This document shows, piece after piece, positions 48,519-57,441 of a stretch of 64,000 nucleotides of DNA (its first letter is position 1; every line of letters begins with the position of its first letter). The position numbers and the translations under genes were made by a program. Location of the stretch: NCBI GenBank assembly GCA_963737015.1, contig CAVTQZ010000001.1:992001-1056000 (forward strand), written 5' to 3'. The stretch comes from CAVTQZ01 sp963737015. GTDB lineage: Bacteria; Actinomycetota; Acidimicrobiia; Acidimicrobiales; UBA8190. The notes beneath the pieces were generated by a model. The model searched no databases, was not told where the DNA came from, and saw nothing but the letters and a program-made list of their open reading frames with translations.

Positions 48519-50660
48519 TCAGGTACTCGGGTGATCGTCGGGGCACGGCGAGCCCGAAAGCCCGACAGCTCGCGCAAAGCGCGGGTCCCTGGTCCATGCA
48601 CCGGTCGACCAGTCCTGAGAAGGGCGGGACAACCCGAACATGTGCGACATGTCGGCGAGCAGGGCGTCGGCGTAGCGAGCAGCCCCGGCCGGACAGAGGT
48701 GCACGTTGTCCACCATCCTCACCCTCACCCAATCGTGCGGAGGCGGGGTTGGCTCCGTTCCCGCCCCGGGGAGCCAGGCGCTGTAGTGCCCGTCGAGCTC
48801 GACGGCGGGAGCGAGAGGGAAGTACATGACTCTGCCGGGGAATAGAGCTGGCAGTCTTGCGACAAGTGAATTCCACTTCTTGACTCCGGTCACCTCCACG
48901 GCGGTGCGGGCATGCTCTTCGGATGTGTCCAGAGCCGACAAGACGGGTCCCGGCATCGGGAACTGTTGAAAGACGACGCCCCTCACCCCGTCGCCGGGAG
49001 CCAGCAGAACGTTGACGAACTGTTCGAGTTGATCCTCGTAACGCGTCGGCTCGGAGAGCGCGAGGCCGTTGTCCCAACTCCACATGGCGATGACGATCTC
49101 GGGACGGACCTCGGCAACCGCGGCCGCGACGTCGTGACGCCAGTTCGCGTCCGTCGAGAGTCCCCATCCGGGAAACGCCCGATCGACCACTTGGACTTGA
49201 CCGGTCGAGCCGAGCGCCGCCTGGACCGCCGGTGCCTCGACGTACATCACGGAGTCGCCGAGGAGCATCACCCTGAGCGGACCGCCCGGAGCGCGGGACC
49301 GCGAGGGGGCAGCGAGCGAAATCGGCTTCTGGCCCGAGAGGCCACCCGCGCCCGGAACGTTCGACAGTGACGCCACCTGCAGCGAGGGAGAGAGGGTGGA
49401 GGCGGCCGCAGGCAGGGTTGCCGCAAGCGCCACGGCGGACGTCACCACCATCGCAAGGGGTGCGACGGCCACGCGGGCGATCCGAGGAAGCGAGGTGAAT
49501 CGAGCGCGCCGAACGGGTCGCTCGACTGCGTAGTAGCTGATCGTGGCGAGGCACAGCGTCACAGCGACGCGCGAAGCGTTCAGACCGAGGCCGCTGAGCC
49601 CGGTGCGCGCCGAGGTGAGCTCGACGATCACTGGCCAGTGCCACAGGTAGAGCCCGTACGAGATCTTGCCCAGCCAGCGCAAGGGTCGCAGATTCAGGAT
49701 CGAGCCGAGCACTCCCCCACGTTCCTGACGGACGTCAGCTATTACCGCTGCAGCGGCCAGCGCGCAGAGGAGAAAACCACCTTCGAACATCCACCTGGGC
49801 GGTCCGTTGACGCCCGATGCGCGCCACCAGCAGATCGCCAGGACGAGAGCGCCGATGACTCCCACCAGATGCAGAAGTCGCCGCCGGGTTGCGACGGGAT
49901 CGGGACGGAAGGCGACCATCACGGCGAGGGTCGCTCCGACGAGAAGATCGAACGCCCGCGTGTCGGTGCCGTAGTAGAGCCTGTCGACGCCAGCGCCGTG
50001 TAGCGACAAGGCCGCCATCCATGCGGCCGAGAGGAGGGAACCGCCGGCTGTTATAGCGATGGTTCGCGCTCTCCACCTGACCGCGCGCGGACTGTGCCGG
50101 CGCAGGACGACGAACAGGACGAGGGGCCACAGAAGATAGAACTGCTCTTCGATGGCCAGCGACCACGTGTGCTGGAGTGGCGAGGGACTCGCGAACTGCG
50201 CGAAGTACGGCTGGTGCGCTATCAGCAGGTGCCAGTTGGCGACATAGAAGACCGTCGCCAGAGCGTCAGCCCTCAGTTGCCCAAGGTCGGCGCCGGCTCC
50301 CCCGCCCCAGACCGTGACGAAGACGCACAGCGCCAAGAGCATGACGAGGAGACCGGGGAGCAGACGTTTGATCCGGCGTGTCCAGAACGCGGCCAGCCCA
50401 AGGTGTGCGGAGGTCCCCCATTCCTCGACCAACAACCCGGTGATGAGGAAGCCGGACAGAACGAAGAAGAGGTCGACGCCGAGATAACCACCCCCGGCCC
50501 AGTGGTAGCCGAGGTGGTACGCGATCACCCCCGCGACGGCGACCGCCCTGAGCCCGTCGAGGGACGGAAGGTAGCGACCCGCGACCGCGCGACCAGAAGC
50601 CTCCGGGATGCGAATGTTCCCCCCTTGGCCCGGGCGCACCCGCTGATGCTGCCCGTTCAC
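48519..50660 (-). CDS. OafA-type acyltransferase with C-terminal SGNH domain
   Basis: About 713 residues with the same plan as the acyltransferase at 44.5-46.5 kb. The membrane part has LPSLDGLRAVAVAGVIAYHL, YLGVDLFFVLSGFLITGLL, HTWSLAIEEQFYLLWPLVL and ISYGLYLWHWPVIVELTSA. The soluble part has RVMLLGDSVMYVEAPAVQAA, VIAMWSWDNGLALSEPT and VRMVDNVHLCPAGAARYADA (D-x-x-H). I chose the GTG at 50660, preceded by a G-rich site; an open frame continues upstream without family similarity. It ends one base before the YfhO-like gene starts. Confidence 0.85.
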   Translation of the reverse strand: MNGQHQRVRPGQGGNIRIPEASGRAVAGRYLPSLDGLRAVAVAGVIAYHLGYHWAGGGYLGVDLFFVLSGFLITGLLVEEWGTSAHLGLAAFWTRRIKRLLPGLLVMLLALCVFVTVWGGGAGADLGQLRADALATVFYVANWHLLIAHQPYFAQFASPSPLQHTWSLAIEEQFYLLWPLVLFVVLRRHSPRAVRWRARTIAITAGGSLLSAAWMAALSLHGAGVDRLYYGTDTRAFDLLVGATLAVMVAFRPDPVATRRRLLHLVGVIGALVLAICWWRASGVNGPPRWMFEGGFLLCALAAAAVIADVRQERGGVLGSILNLRPLRWLGKISYGLYLWHWPVIVELTSARTGLSGLGLNASRVAVTLCLATISYYAVERPVRRARFTSLPRIARVAVAPLAMVVTSAVALAATLPAAASTLSPSLQVASLSNVPGAGGLSGQKPISLAAPSRSRAPGGPLRVMLLGDSVMYVEAPAVQAALGSTGQVQVVDRAFPGWGLSTDANWRHDVAAAVAEVRPEIVIAMWSWDNGLALSEPTRYEDQLEQFVNVLLAPGDGVRGVVFQQFPMPGPVLSALDTSEEHARTAVEVTGVKKWNSLVARLPALFPGRVMYFPLAPAVELDGHYSAWLPGAGTEPTPPPHDWVRVRMVDNVHLCPAGAARYADALLADMSHMFGLSRPSQDWSTGAWTRDPRFARAVGLSGSPCPDDHPST

Positions 50661-50835
50661 CCCCCGCTGCAAAGGAGCCGAGCGTGACCGGGGCAGGTCC
50701 GAGGCTCCACCCACACGTGCATGGATCGAATTTTGGCACCCAAGGCCACCGATGTGGCGCGACACCGAAAAGGCCCCGGGGTCCGTGGCCCGGGCGAGCG
50801 CCTCCGGCTTCGAGCCGACAGCGTCGTCACGACGG

Positions 50836-52434
50836 TCAGTCCGTAGCCGGGATCGAGCGACGGCTCGGCAGGATCGGTGCCTCGCGGCCGGTGCCCGTTG
50901 TCACCTTGGCGCTGTTTCTGGAGGAGATCGAGTCCGGGCGCAGCGCCTTTTCCTCCTGGTACTCCTCGTCGACGTTGACGGCCCATATGTCGTGGCGCGC
51001 GTCGTGGACGATGTTCTCGACGGTGAGCATCGCCGTGTACATCGAATGATCCTGGTTGTTGTACTTGTGCATTCCGTTGCGTCCGACAGCGTGCACGTTG
51101 GGAACCTCGTCGGCGATCCAGTGCCTGATCGTGTCGACCGCTTCCCGGTAGGTGTCGTCGTACACCGGATAAGCCTTCGGGATCCGCACCACGTATCCGC
51201 GTTCCACCTTCGAGGCCTCGGTCAATCCGATGGCCTCGAGCTCCTTGGACGCCATCTCGACCAGTTCGTCGTCGGCCGAATTCCAGAGATGATCACCCTC
51301 CGTGACCCAGTACTCGAGCCCTAGACAGGTGCGTCCATCCTTCACGAGGTAGGGAGACCACGAGGCGAAGTTCTGGACGCGACCGACGGTGACGTTCGGG
51401 TCGTGAATGTAGATCCAGTTGTCCGGGAACCCCGCTTCTTCTGGAACCACGAGCGCCACGGTGAGAAAGTCGCGGTAGTGCAGGGCATCAGCGGCGTCGA
51501 GCACTTCGCGCGGCGCAGGAGGATCGAGGGCGCGCGCCAGCTCGGAAAAGGGCATCGAGGAGATCACGTGATCGGTCTCGATGGTCTTCAACGTGTGTTC
51601 GTGTTCGTAGACGACGCCGAAGGTGCTTCGCGAAGACCTCCGGATGGAAACGACCCGGCTGTCGAACTGCACCACGCCTCCGGCAGCCGTGACCAGATCG
51701 GTGCACCGCTCCCACATCATCCCCGGGCCCAACTTGGGGTACTGGAACTGCTCGATGAGGCTCGTGACCTGCTTGGAACGGTCGCGCCCTCCCAAGAGCT
51801 TCGACCGGACGGGCTCCCAAACCGCATTGAAGAGCGACATTCCCTTGATGCGCTGGGCGCCCCAGTCAGCTGAGATCTCCGACGCGGGAACCCCCCACAC
51901 CTTCTCGTTGTAGGTCTTGAAGAAGTGCGCGTAGAGACGGCGCCCATAGTTGGCGACGATGTAATCCTCGAGGCTGCGCAGCTCCTTAGGCGGGCGAAGC
52001 CGCACCCACAGGTACGAGAACATGCATCGGACAGCCTCCATGAGTCCGAGGTTGCGTAGAGCGTTCATCGGCCGGATCGGATAGTCGTAGAACTTGCCGC
52101 CGTAATAGATGCGGCTCATCCGGGGTCTCAGGAGAAAGTCTTCGTCGGGCAGGATCTCGTGCCACAGGTCCTCCACGGGCTGGACCTTGGTGAAGAAGCG
52201 ATGACCCCCGATGTCAAAACGCCAGCCGTCGCGTTCGACGCTCCGGCTGATGCCACCGACGACTTCGTCCGACTCGAGGACCACCACGGGCCGTTGCGCC
52301 TTGGTGAGCTGATAGGCCGCCGTGAGACCGGCCGGACCCGCGCCGATCACGACGACGGGCGTGCCCAGCGCTTGCTCGGATCCCATCGGCGCTGGAGCGT
52401 GGGACGTCTCTTCTTCGGCTCCCACGCTGGACAC
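50836..52434 (-). CDS. FAD-dependent oxidoreductase, UDP-galactopyranose mutase/protoporphyrinogen-oxidase-like
   Basis: A 532-residue flavoprotein. The dinucleotide-binding motif is VVVIGAGPAGLTAAYQLTKA at about residues 26-45, then VLESDEVVGGISRSVERDGW and FDIGGHRFFTKV. FDYP-type sequence follows: RIYYGGKFYDYPIRPMNALR and ANYGRRLYAHFFKTYNEKVWG. The C-terminal FAD loop has PNVHAVGRNGMHKYNNQDHS. This is the Glf-like/PPOX-like group found in surface-sugar clusters. A mutase making a furanose donor is possible, but the substrate is inferred only from the neighbours. Confidence 0.75.
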   Translation of the reverse strand: MSSVGAEEETSHAPAPMGSEQALGTPVVVIGAGPAGLTAAYQLTKAQRPVVVLESDEVVGGISRSVERDGWRFDIGGHRFFTKVQPVEDLWHEILPDEDFLLRPRMSRIYYGGKFYDYPIRPMNALRNLGLMEAVRCMFSYLWVRLRPPKELRSLEDYIVANYGRRLYAHFFKTYNEKVWGVPASEISADWGAQRIKGMSLFNAVWEPVRSKLLGGRDRSKQVTSLIEQFQYPKLGPGMMWERCTDLVTAAGGVVQFDSRVVSIRRSSRSTFGVVYEHEHTLKTIETDHVISSMPFSELARALDPPAPREVLDAADALHYRDFLTVALVVPEEAGFPDNWIYIHDPNVTVGRVQNFASWSPYLVKDGRTCLGLEYWVTEGDHLWNSADDELVEMASKELEAIGLTEASKVERGYVVRIPKAYPVYDDTYREAVDTIRHWIADEVPNVHAVGRNGMHKYNNQDHSMYTAMLTVENIVHDARHDIWAVNVDEEYQEEKALRPDSISSRNSAKVTTGTGREAPILPSRRSIPATD

Positions 52435-52483
52435 TGAGGGTGCAGGTTATTGCATCGCCGGGCGAGCTCCGGGGAGCCGCCGT

Positions 52484-53668
52484 TCAGGGAACGTACGCAT
52501 TCAGGAACGCGAGCAACGCGTAGCCGAGCATCGCCGACGCCGACAGGACGAGGACGGGGCGTTCCACCCGTGGACTCGCGGTCAGGCAAGCCCCGGCAAG
52601 CACGAGCGGAAACGCCGACAACGCGTAGCGTTCGAATCCGTCGAGGTTGGAAGCCGAGAGCGACACCGCGACGACAGCTGCGGCGAAGACCCCGTATGAG
52701 GATGGCCACAAGCGGAAGCTGACGACGAGGAGGACCAACGCCACCACGACCCAGGGCAGGTGCAACGCCGTCCCGAGGTGGTGTCCGTGGACGAGCAAAG
52801 ACGCGTCGTGCACGAGGGTCCTGACGGGATCGGCAAAAGCCCCCCGGTGCGCACCCTGCTCCTGGATCTGAAGCGGTGTGAACGTGCCGCCGTACCGCCA
52901 AGCGACCCACCCGAGATAGGCCCCGAAGCCCACCGCCGGTGCTGCCACTGCGGCGAGCCGTCCGAGCCGGTTCGTCACCGATGCAGGGCTCCAGTCGCGT
53001 GAGATCTCGACGAGTGCGGGAAGCACTAGCAGTACCCCGAGGGGCCTGCACGTTCCCGCCAGCAGACCGAGTCCGGCTGTCCACCACCAGCGCTTGGTGC
53101 GAAGGGTGAAGAAGGTGCCGATCGCGAGGAGGAGGAAAGTGCTCTCGGCGTAGCCCATCACCAGTGTGAAGGCGGGAGGTGCCAAACAGAGGAGCCACGC
53201 CGCGCGTCGCGCCAGAAAAGGGTCGCGCTTTTCGCGTCTCACGAGCAGGGTGAGCCAGAACGCAGCGAACAGCGTGGACAGGTTCGCTATCAGCAAGAGT
53301 GAGGTGCCCGCGCCCAGGCCGGGGACGACTGACAGCGCCTTCGTCAGAGCCGGGACGAGAGGAAAGAACCGCAGGGATGCGTGGCCGGCTCCCCAGTACC
53401 CGTGTTTGGCGATCGACTCGTACCACCCGGCGTCCCAACCGAGAAGGCCTTGCCGGGCTCTGGACGCGACCGCCTGCGATGTGCTCTTACCCGATGCCAC
53501 GAGATGGGCGAAGCCGAGCGCGCCGGCGACGAGAGCGCGCGAGACGACCCACGGCCAAAGCGCGGTGGAGAACGCCCAAGCGGCCGTGCGCTCGCTCTCG
53601 GAATGTTTCGAGATGCCTTCAGACGCAGAGCCGGCGCCCGGATCGTCGTACGTCTGTGTCCGGCGCAT
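52484..53668 (-). CDS. PIG-V-like mannosyltransferase
   Basis: About 394 residues, a GT-C membrane enzyme. The N-terminal luminal motif LLGWDAGWYESIAKHGYW carries the W-D-x-x-W/H-Y signature of PIG-V-type mannosyltransferases, followed by RFFPLVPALTKALSVVPG and APPAFTLVMGYAESTFLLLA. About nine helices are visible, ending AMLGYALLAFLNAYVP. It probably uses polyprenyl-phosphate-mannose to modify a periplasmic glycan or protein. I chose ATG at 53668; an upstream in-frame start at 53758 adds a polar leader. It is divergent from the importer operon. Confidence 0.75.
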   Translation of the reverse strand: MRRTQTYDDPGAGSASEGISKHSESERTAAWAFSTALWPWVVSRALVAGALGFAHLVASGKSTSQAVASRARQGLLGWDAGWYESIAKHGYWGAGHASLRFFPLVPALTKALSVVPGLGAGTSLLLIANLSTLFAAFWLTLLVRREKRDPFLARRAAWLLCLAPPAFTLVMGYAESTFLLLAIGTFFTLRTKRWWWTAGLGLLAGTCRPLGVLLVLPALVEISRDWSPASVTNRLGRLAAVAAPAVGFGAYLGWVAWRYGGTFTPLQIQEQGAHRGAFADPVRTLVHDASLLVHGHHLGTALHLPWVVVALVLLVVSFRLWPSSYGVFAAAVVAVSLSASNLDGFERYALSAFPLVLAGACLTASPRVERPVLVLSASAMLGYALLAFLNAYVP

Positions 53669-53800
53669 CTCCACGACGTGCTGGCCTCCAGGGTCGACCG
53701 ACTTTACCGGCCTTGCCCGATGGACAACGGTGACCGCAGGTGACCGTTGTCGCGACACGTGCCGTCTACGATGGTTCGGGATTTTCGTTGAACTCCGTGG

Positions 53801-55513
53801 TTGGCGCGGACTTCAGCTCCGCGATTTGGGGGGCCCACCGGGTGTCCAGTCTTGGTTGATCGTTACGACCGCCGGACGTTCCTGACTCGAAGCGCCGGAG
53901 GAGCGGCAGCCCTTGCCATCGGCGGCCTCGGAGGTTCGGCCCTCCTCGGTGGCTGTGGGGGTTCGGCTCCTTCGTCTTCCCGCCTGAGTCGGAGCGCGGG
54001 CATTGGCATCGGACGCCCCCGGCGCGGCGGAACGATCTCCGTCGGCATGAACTCCGAGATCGACGGCTTCCTCCCAGCGCAGGACCACTTCGACAACACG
54101 GGGCTCACCTACGCCACGACCGTTTTCGATTCGCTCACCAAGGTGGCAGCCGACGGAACCGCCCGTCCGTACCTGGCGGAGTCGATCACACCTAACGCCG
54201 ACATGACGGTATGGACGATCACGTTGCGCCCGGGCGTCTTGTTCCACGACGGTTCGGCCCTCGACGCGCAAGTCGTGGTCGCAAACTTCGAAGCTTTCCG
54301 TCAGTCCTCGCTCACGAGCCAGGCATTCGGCCCGATAAGAGCCGTGCGATCCACCTCCGCCATGGAGGTCGAGGTCACCGCAGACGAGCCCCTCGTGGCG
54401 TTTCCCCACTATCTGGCAACCCAGGTCGGCTATATCGCGGCGTTGTCCCAGCTCCAGGACCCGCATGGCTCCCAGAAGCCGGTAGGCACCGGGCCATTCA
54501 AGTTCGTTTCATGGGAACCGAACGACCACTTCACCGTGACCCGAAATCCCGCGTACTGGCGCAGCTCGCTTCCATACCTCGACTCGATCACCTTCAAGCC
54601 GATCACCGTGGACACGTCGCGTGAGTCTTCGCTTCGCTCGGGCACGATCGACCTGATGGTCTCACACGACCCGAATGTGATCGCGGCCTTGCACGACAAC
54701 GCGTCATTCCGACAAGTCGACGACCTGACCAGCTCCATCGGTCAGCCGGACATCGATTTCATCTGCCTCAACACCTCGGCGCCGCCTCTTGACGACGTCA
54801 TGGTTCGCAGGGCTCTGGCAAACGCGACGAACGGGAAGGAGCTGAACAAGCTGTTCGGCGCGGGAGTCACGCCGACGACGAGCTCTCTCTTCCCGGCCGG
54901 CTCACCGTACAGACCGAAGAACAACGGATACCCCTCGTACGACCTGAACGAGGCGAAGCGTCTCGTGGCGGCAGCTGCACAGAACCACGGCGGGAGCATC
55001 CGCGTGACGCTCGGCGACATCCCGGACCCCCGCCAGAGCGAGATCCTCCAGGCGCTTCAGAACATGTGGGGCCAAGCCGGTATCCAAGTCTCGCTGAGCC
55101 AGGTTCAACAGGTCACGTACATCGACAACCTCGTCACGGGGCAATTCCAGGCCTACGCCGACGAGCAGTTCTCGGCATCCGATCCCGACCTGAACTACGT
55201 CTGGCTGAGCCCTACGACCGCATCGGGCCCGATAGCGCTCAACTTCGCACGAAACCGTGACGCGAGGATCGAAACGGCGCTGCAACAAGGCAGGACGAGC
55301 TCCGATCCACAGGCCAGAGCCGAGGCCTACCAGCGTGTCGACGAATTACTGGCGGAGGATCTGCCTTACCTGTGGGTGTCGCGAGCGCCCTGGTCCATGA
55401 CGGCGACCACGAAGGTCACGAACTTCGCCGGGCCCACGCTTCCGGACGGAACAAGGGCGGAGGGTTTTCGGGCCGGGACCTTCACACCGACCGAGATCTG
55501 GCTCACCGCCTGA
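53801..55513 (+). CDS. dppA: peptide-binding lipoprotein of ABC importer (SBP family 5), Tat-type signal
   Basis: About 570 residues. The leader has DRRTFLTRSAGGAAALAIGG, a twin-arginine-type signal, then a lipobox (LLGGC), so it is exported folded and lipid-anchored. The mature family 5 fold shows in ISVGMNSEIDGFLPAQDHFD, ESITPNADMTVWTITLRPGV, VGTGPFKFVSWEPNDHF, YPSYDLNEAKRLVAAAAQNH and DPQARAEAYQRVDELLAEDL. The start may be a TTG at 53852 rather than 53801. It is first in a five-gene importer operon. The likely substrate is an oligopeptide or similar solute. Confidence 0.88.
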   Translation: MARTSAPRFGGPTGCPVLVDRYDRRTFLTRSAGGAAALAIGGLGGSALLGGCGGSAPSSSRLSRSAGIGIGRPRRGGTISVGMNSEIDGFLPAQDHFDNTGLTYATTVFDSLTKVAADGTARPYLAESITPNADMTVWTITLRPGVLFHDGSALDAQVVVANFEAFRQSSLTSQAFGPIRAVRSTSAMEVEVTADEPLVAFPHYLATQVGYIAALSQLQDPHGSQKPVGTGPFKFVSWEPNDHFTVTRNPAYWRSSLPYLDSITFKPITVDTSRESSLRSGTIDLMVSHDPNVIAALHDNASFRQVDDLTSSIGQPDIDFICLNTSAPPLDDVMVRRALANATNGKELNKLFGAGVTPTTSSLFPAGSPYRPKNNGYPSYDLNEAKRLVAAAAQNHGGSIRVTLGDIPDPRQSEILQALQNMWGQAGIQVSLSQVQQVTYIDNLVTGQFQAYADEQFSASDPDLNYVWLSPTTASGPIALNFARNRDARIETALQQGRTSSDPQARAEAYQRVDELLAEDLPYLWVSRAPWSMTATTKVTNFAGPTLPDGTRAEGFRAGTFTPTEIWLTA

Positions 55514-55514
55514 C

Positions 55515-56468
55515 ATGGACTCACTCCGGCGCTACGTGTTGACGAGGTCAGTGCAGCTCGTTGCCATCATCTTCCTCATCTCCGTCCTCACGTTCCTCCT
55601 GGTTCATCTACTGCCGGGAGACCCGACGTTGGCGATACTCGGGCCGAACGACACGCCGGCGGCGCGCCATGAGCTTCTCCACCAACTCGGGCTGAACCGT
55701 TCGCTTCCGCTCCAGTACTGGACCTGGATCCGCAACGTCGTCCGTGGAGACCTCGGCTCCTCGTTCCTCACGCACCAGACAGTCGCGAACGCGATCGCTG
55801 TGGCACTGCCGATCGATCTCGAGCTGATCGTCGTGTCGCAGCTGATGGCGTTCGTGGTTGCGATCCCACTGGCCCTCGTTGCGAGCAGCCGGCCCAGCCG
55901 GCTCTTCGATCGGATCGCCACCACCTCGACGTTCGGAATGCTCTCGATCCCGACCTTCGTGGTTTCCGTCGTGCTCGTGCTCTTGTTCGCGATTCAGGTC
56001 CACGCATTCCCAGCGACAGGCTTCTCGCGGCTGTCACAGGGCTTCGGCCAGAATCTGCGCTCGGTCATCCTCCCGTCGATCGCGTTGGCGCTCGGGTCCG
56101 TGGCCATCTATTACCGGCTGCTGCGCTCGGACCTCGTCGCGACGCTGCAGGAGGACTACGTGACGATGGCGCGCTCGAAGGGGCTATCCCCTACATACGT
56201 GATGTTGCGACACGCTCTTCGGCCCTCTTCGTTCTCGCTTCTCGCCGGGGCGGGCATCAGCATCGGCTCCCTCTTCACGGGCGCCTTCGTGGTGGAAGTG
56301 CTGTTCCAGCTTCCGGGAATCGGCTATCAGCTCGTCACTGCGATCAACAGCCGTGACTACCTGATGGTCCAGGGGATGGCTCTGGTGGCTGCGATCGCCT
56401 ACGTGGTGATCAACTTCGCCCTCGACTTCCTGCTCACCACCCTCGATCCACGGGTGCGCCGTGCCTGA
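55515..56468 (+). CDS. dppB: ABC importer permease, DppB type
   Basis: A 317-residue inner-membrane permease. It starts with LTRSVQLVAIIFLISVLTFL, then HLLPGDPTLAILGPND, and HQLGLNRSLPLQYWTWIRNV, the canonical DppB beginning. The EAA loop for ATPase contact is ITMARSKGLSPTYVMLRHAL-like (residues about 215-235 read VTMARSKGLSPTYV), then VVEVLFQLPGIGYQLVTAIN. ATG one base after the dppA stop. It overlaps dppC by eight bases. Confidence 0.94.
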   Translation: MDSLRRYVLTRSVQLVAIIFLISVLTFLLVHLLPGDPTLAILGPNDTPAARHELLHQLGLNRSLPLQYWTWIRNVVRGDLGSSFLTHQTVANAIAVALPIDLELIVVSQLMAFVVAIPLALVASSRPSRLFDRIATTSTFGMLSIPTFVVSVVLVLLFAIQVHAFPATGFSRLSQGFGQNLRSVILPSIALALGSVAIYYRLLRSDLVATLQEDYVTMARSKGLSPTYVMLRHALRPSSFSLLAGAGISIGSLFTGAFVVEVLFQLPGIGYQLVTAINSRDYLMVQGMALVAAIAYVVINFALDFLLTTLDPRVRRA

Positions 56469-57441
56469 CCCTCTGGCTCCCGGCAGCCGGGTCCGGCCCG
56501 AGGGCCCACCGGCGATAGCCGACGCGGGCGCGGAGGCGGTCTTCGGGGCCGAGGCGCTGCCGGCGCCCGAGACGGAGACGGAGACCGAATCGGCGCCGCC
56601 GGGGACCGTGCGCAGGCGAAAGGCCGGAATGGGTCGGCTGTTCTGGATCTGTCTCGGCTGGGTCGCAATCATGGTGCTCCTCGCGATCACGGCGTCGCTG
56701 CTGCCACTCAAGAGTCCGACCCTCCAGGACTACACGGCCGTCAACGCCGGTCCGGGGATCCACCACTTGCTCGGAACCGACGACCTCGGGCGTGACCTCT
56801 TGAGCCGGATCATCTTCGGCTCTCGTGTCTCGTTGGTGATCGGCTTCGCGTCCATCGCCCTCGGGATGGCTACCGGTGGCGCCCTGGGCCTCCTTGCCGG
56901 CTATCGGCGGGGAGTCCCCGACGCCGTCTTCAACGCAAGCTCGTTCGTGATTCTCGCCTTTCCTCCCCTTCTTGCGATCATGGTGATCGAGGCGTTCTGG
57001 GGTCGCAGCCTCTGGAAGCTCACGCTCATCTTCGCAGTGGTGGCGGCACCGCAGCTGTTCCGTGTCGTGCGCGCCTCCACCATCGCCACGGCGAGTCGCG
57101 AATACGTGGTCGCGGCACGCGCGTCGGGAGCGAGGACCGCGCGGATATTGCTCAGGGAGCTGCTTCCGAACGTCGCCCCTGCGGCGACCTCCTTCGCCCT
57201 CATCGGTGTGGCGGTCGCCATCGTGATCGAGGGCTCCCTCGCCTTCCTCGGTCTCTCGATCACACTCCCGACTGCCTCGCTCGGGAACATCATCAACGAG
57301 GGGGTGCAGAACAACGGGCTGCAGACCAATCCGTACATAGCTCTGTGGCCTTCGCTCTACATATTCCTGCTGCTGAGTGCGCTGAACCTCATGGCGGACC
57401 GCCTTCGGGGGCGCTTCGACGTCCGGGAGGTCACCCTTTGA
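56461..57441 (+). CDS. dppC: ABC importer permease, DppC type
   Basis: A 326-residue permease pairing with DppB. A 55-residue acidic, proline-rich N-terminus is longer than usual. The first helix (IMVLLAITASLLPLKSPTLQ) follows, then GIHHLLGTDDLGRDLLSRII, the DppC hallmark. The EAA loop is EYVVAARASGARTARILLRE then LLPNVAPAATSFALIGVAVA. The GTG at 56461 lies inside the end of dppB. The stop overlaps the next start (TTGA). Confidence 0.93.
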   Translation: MPDPLAPGSRVRPEGPPAIADAGAEAVFGAEALPAPETETETESAPPGTVRRRKAGMGRLFWICLGWVAIMVLLAITASLLPLKSPTLQDYTAVNAGPGIHHLLGTDDLGRDLLSRIIFGSRVSLVIGFASIALGMATGGALGLLAGYRRGVPDAVFNASSFVILAFPPLLAIMVIEAFWGRSLWKLTLIFAVVAAPQLFRVVRASTIATASREYVVAARASGARTARILLRELLPNVAPAATSFALIGVAVAIVIEGSLAFLGLSITLPTASLGNIINEGVQNNGLQTNPYIALWPSLYIFLLLSALNLMADRLRGRFDVREVTL

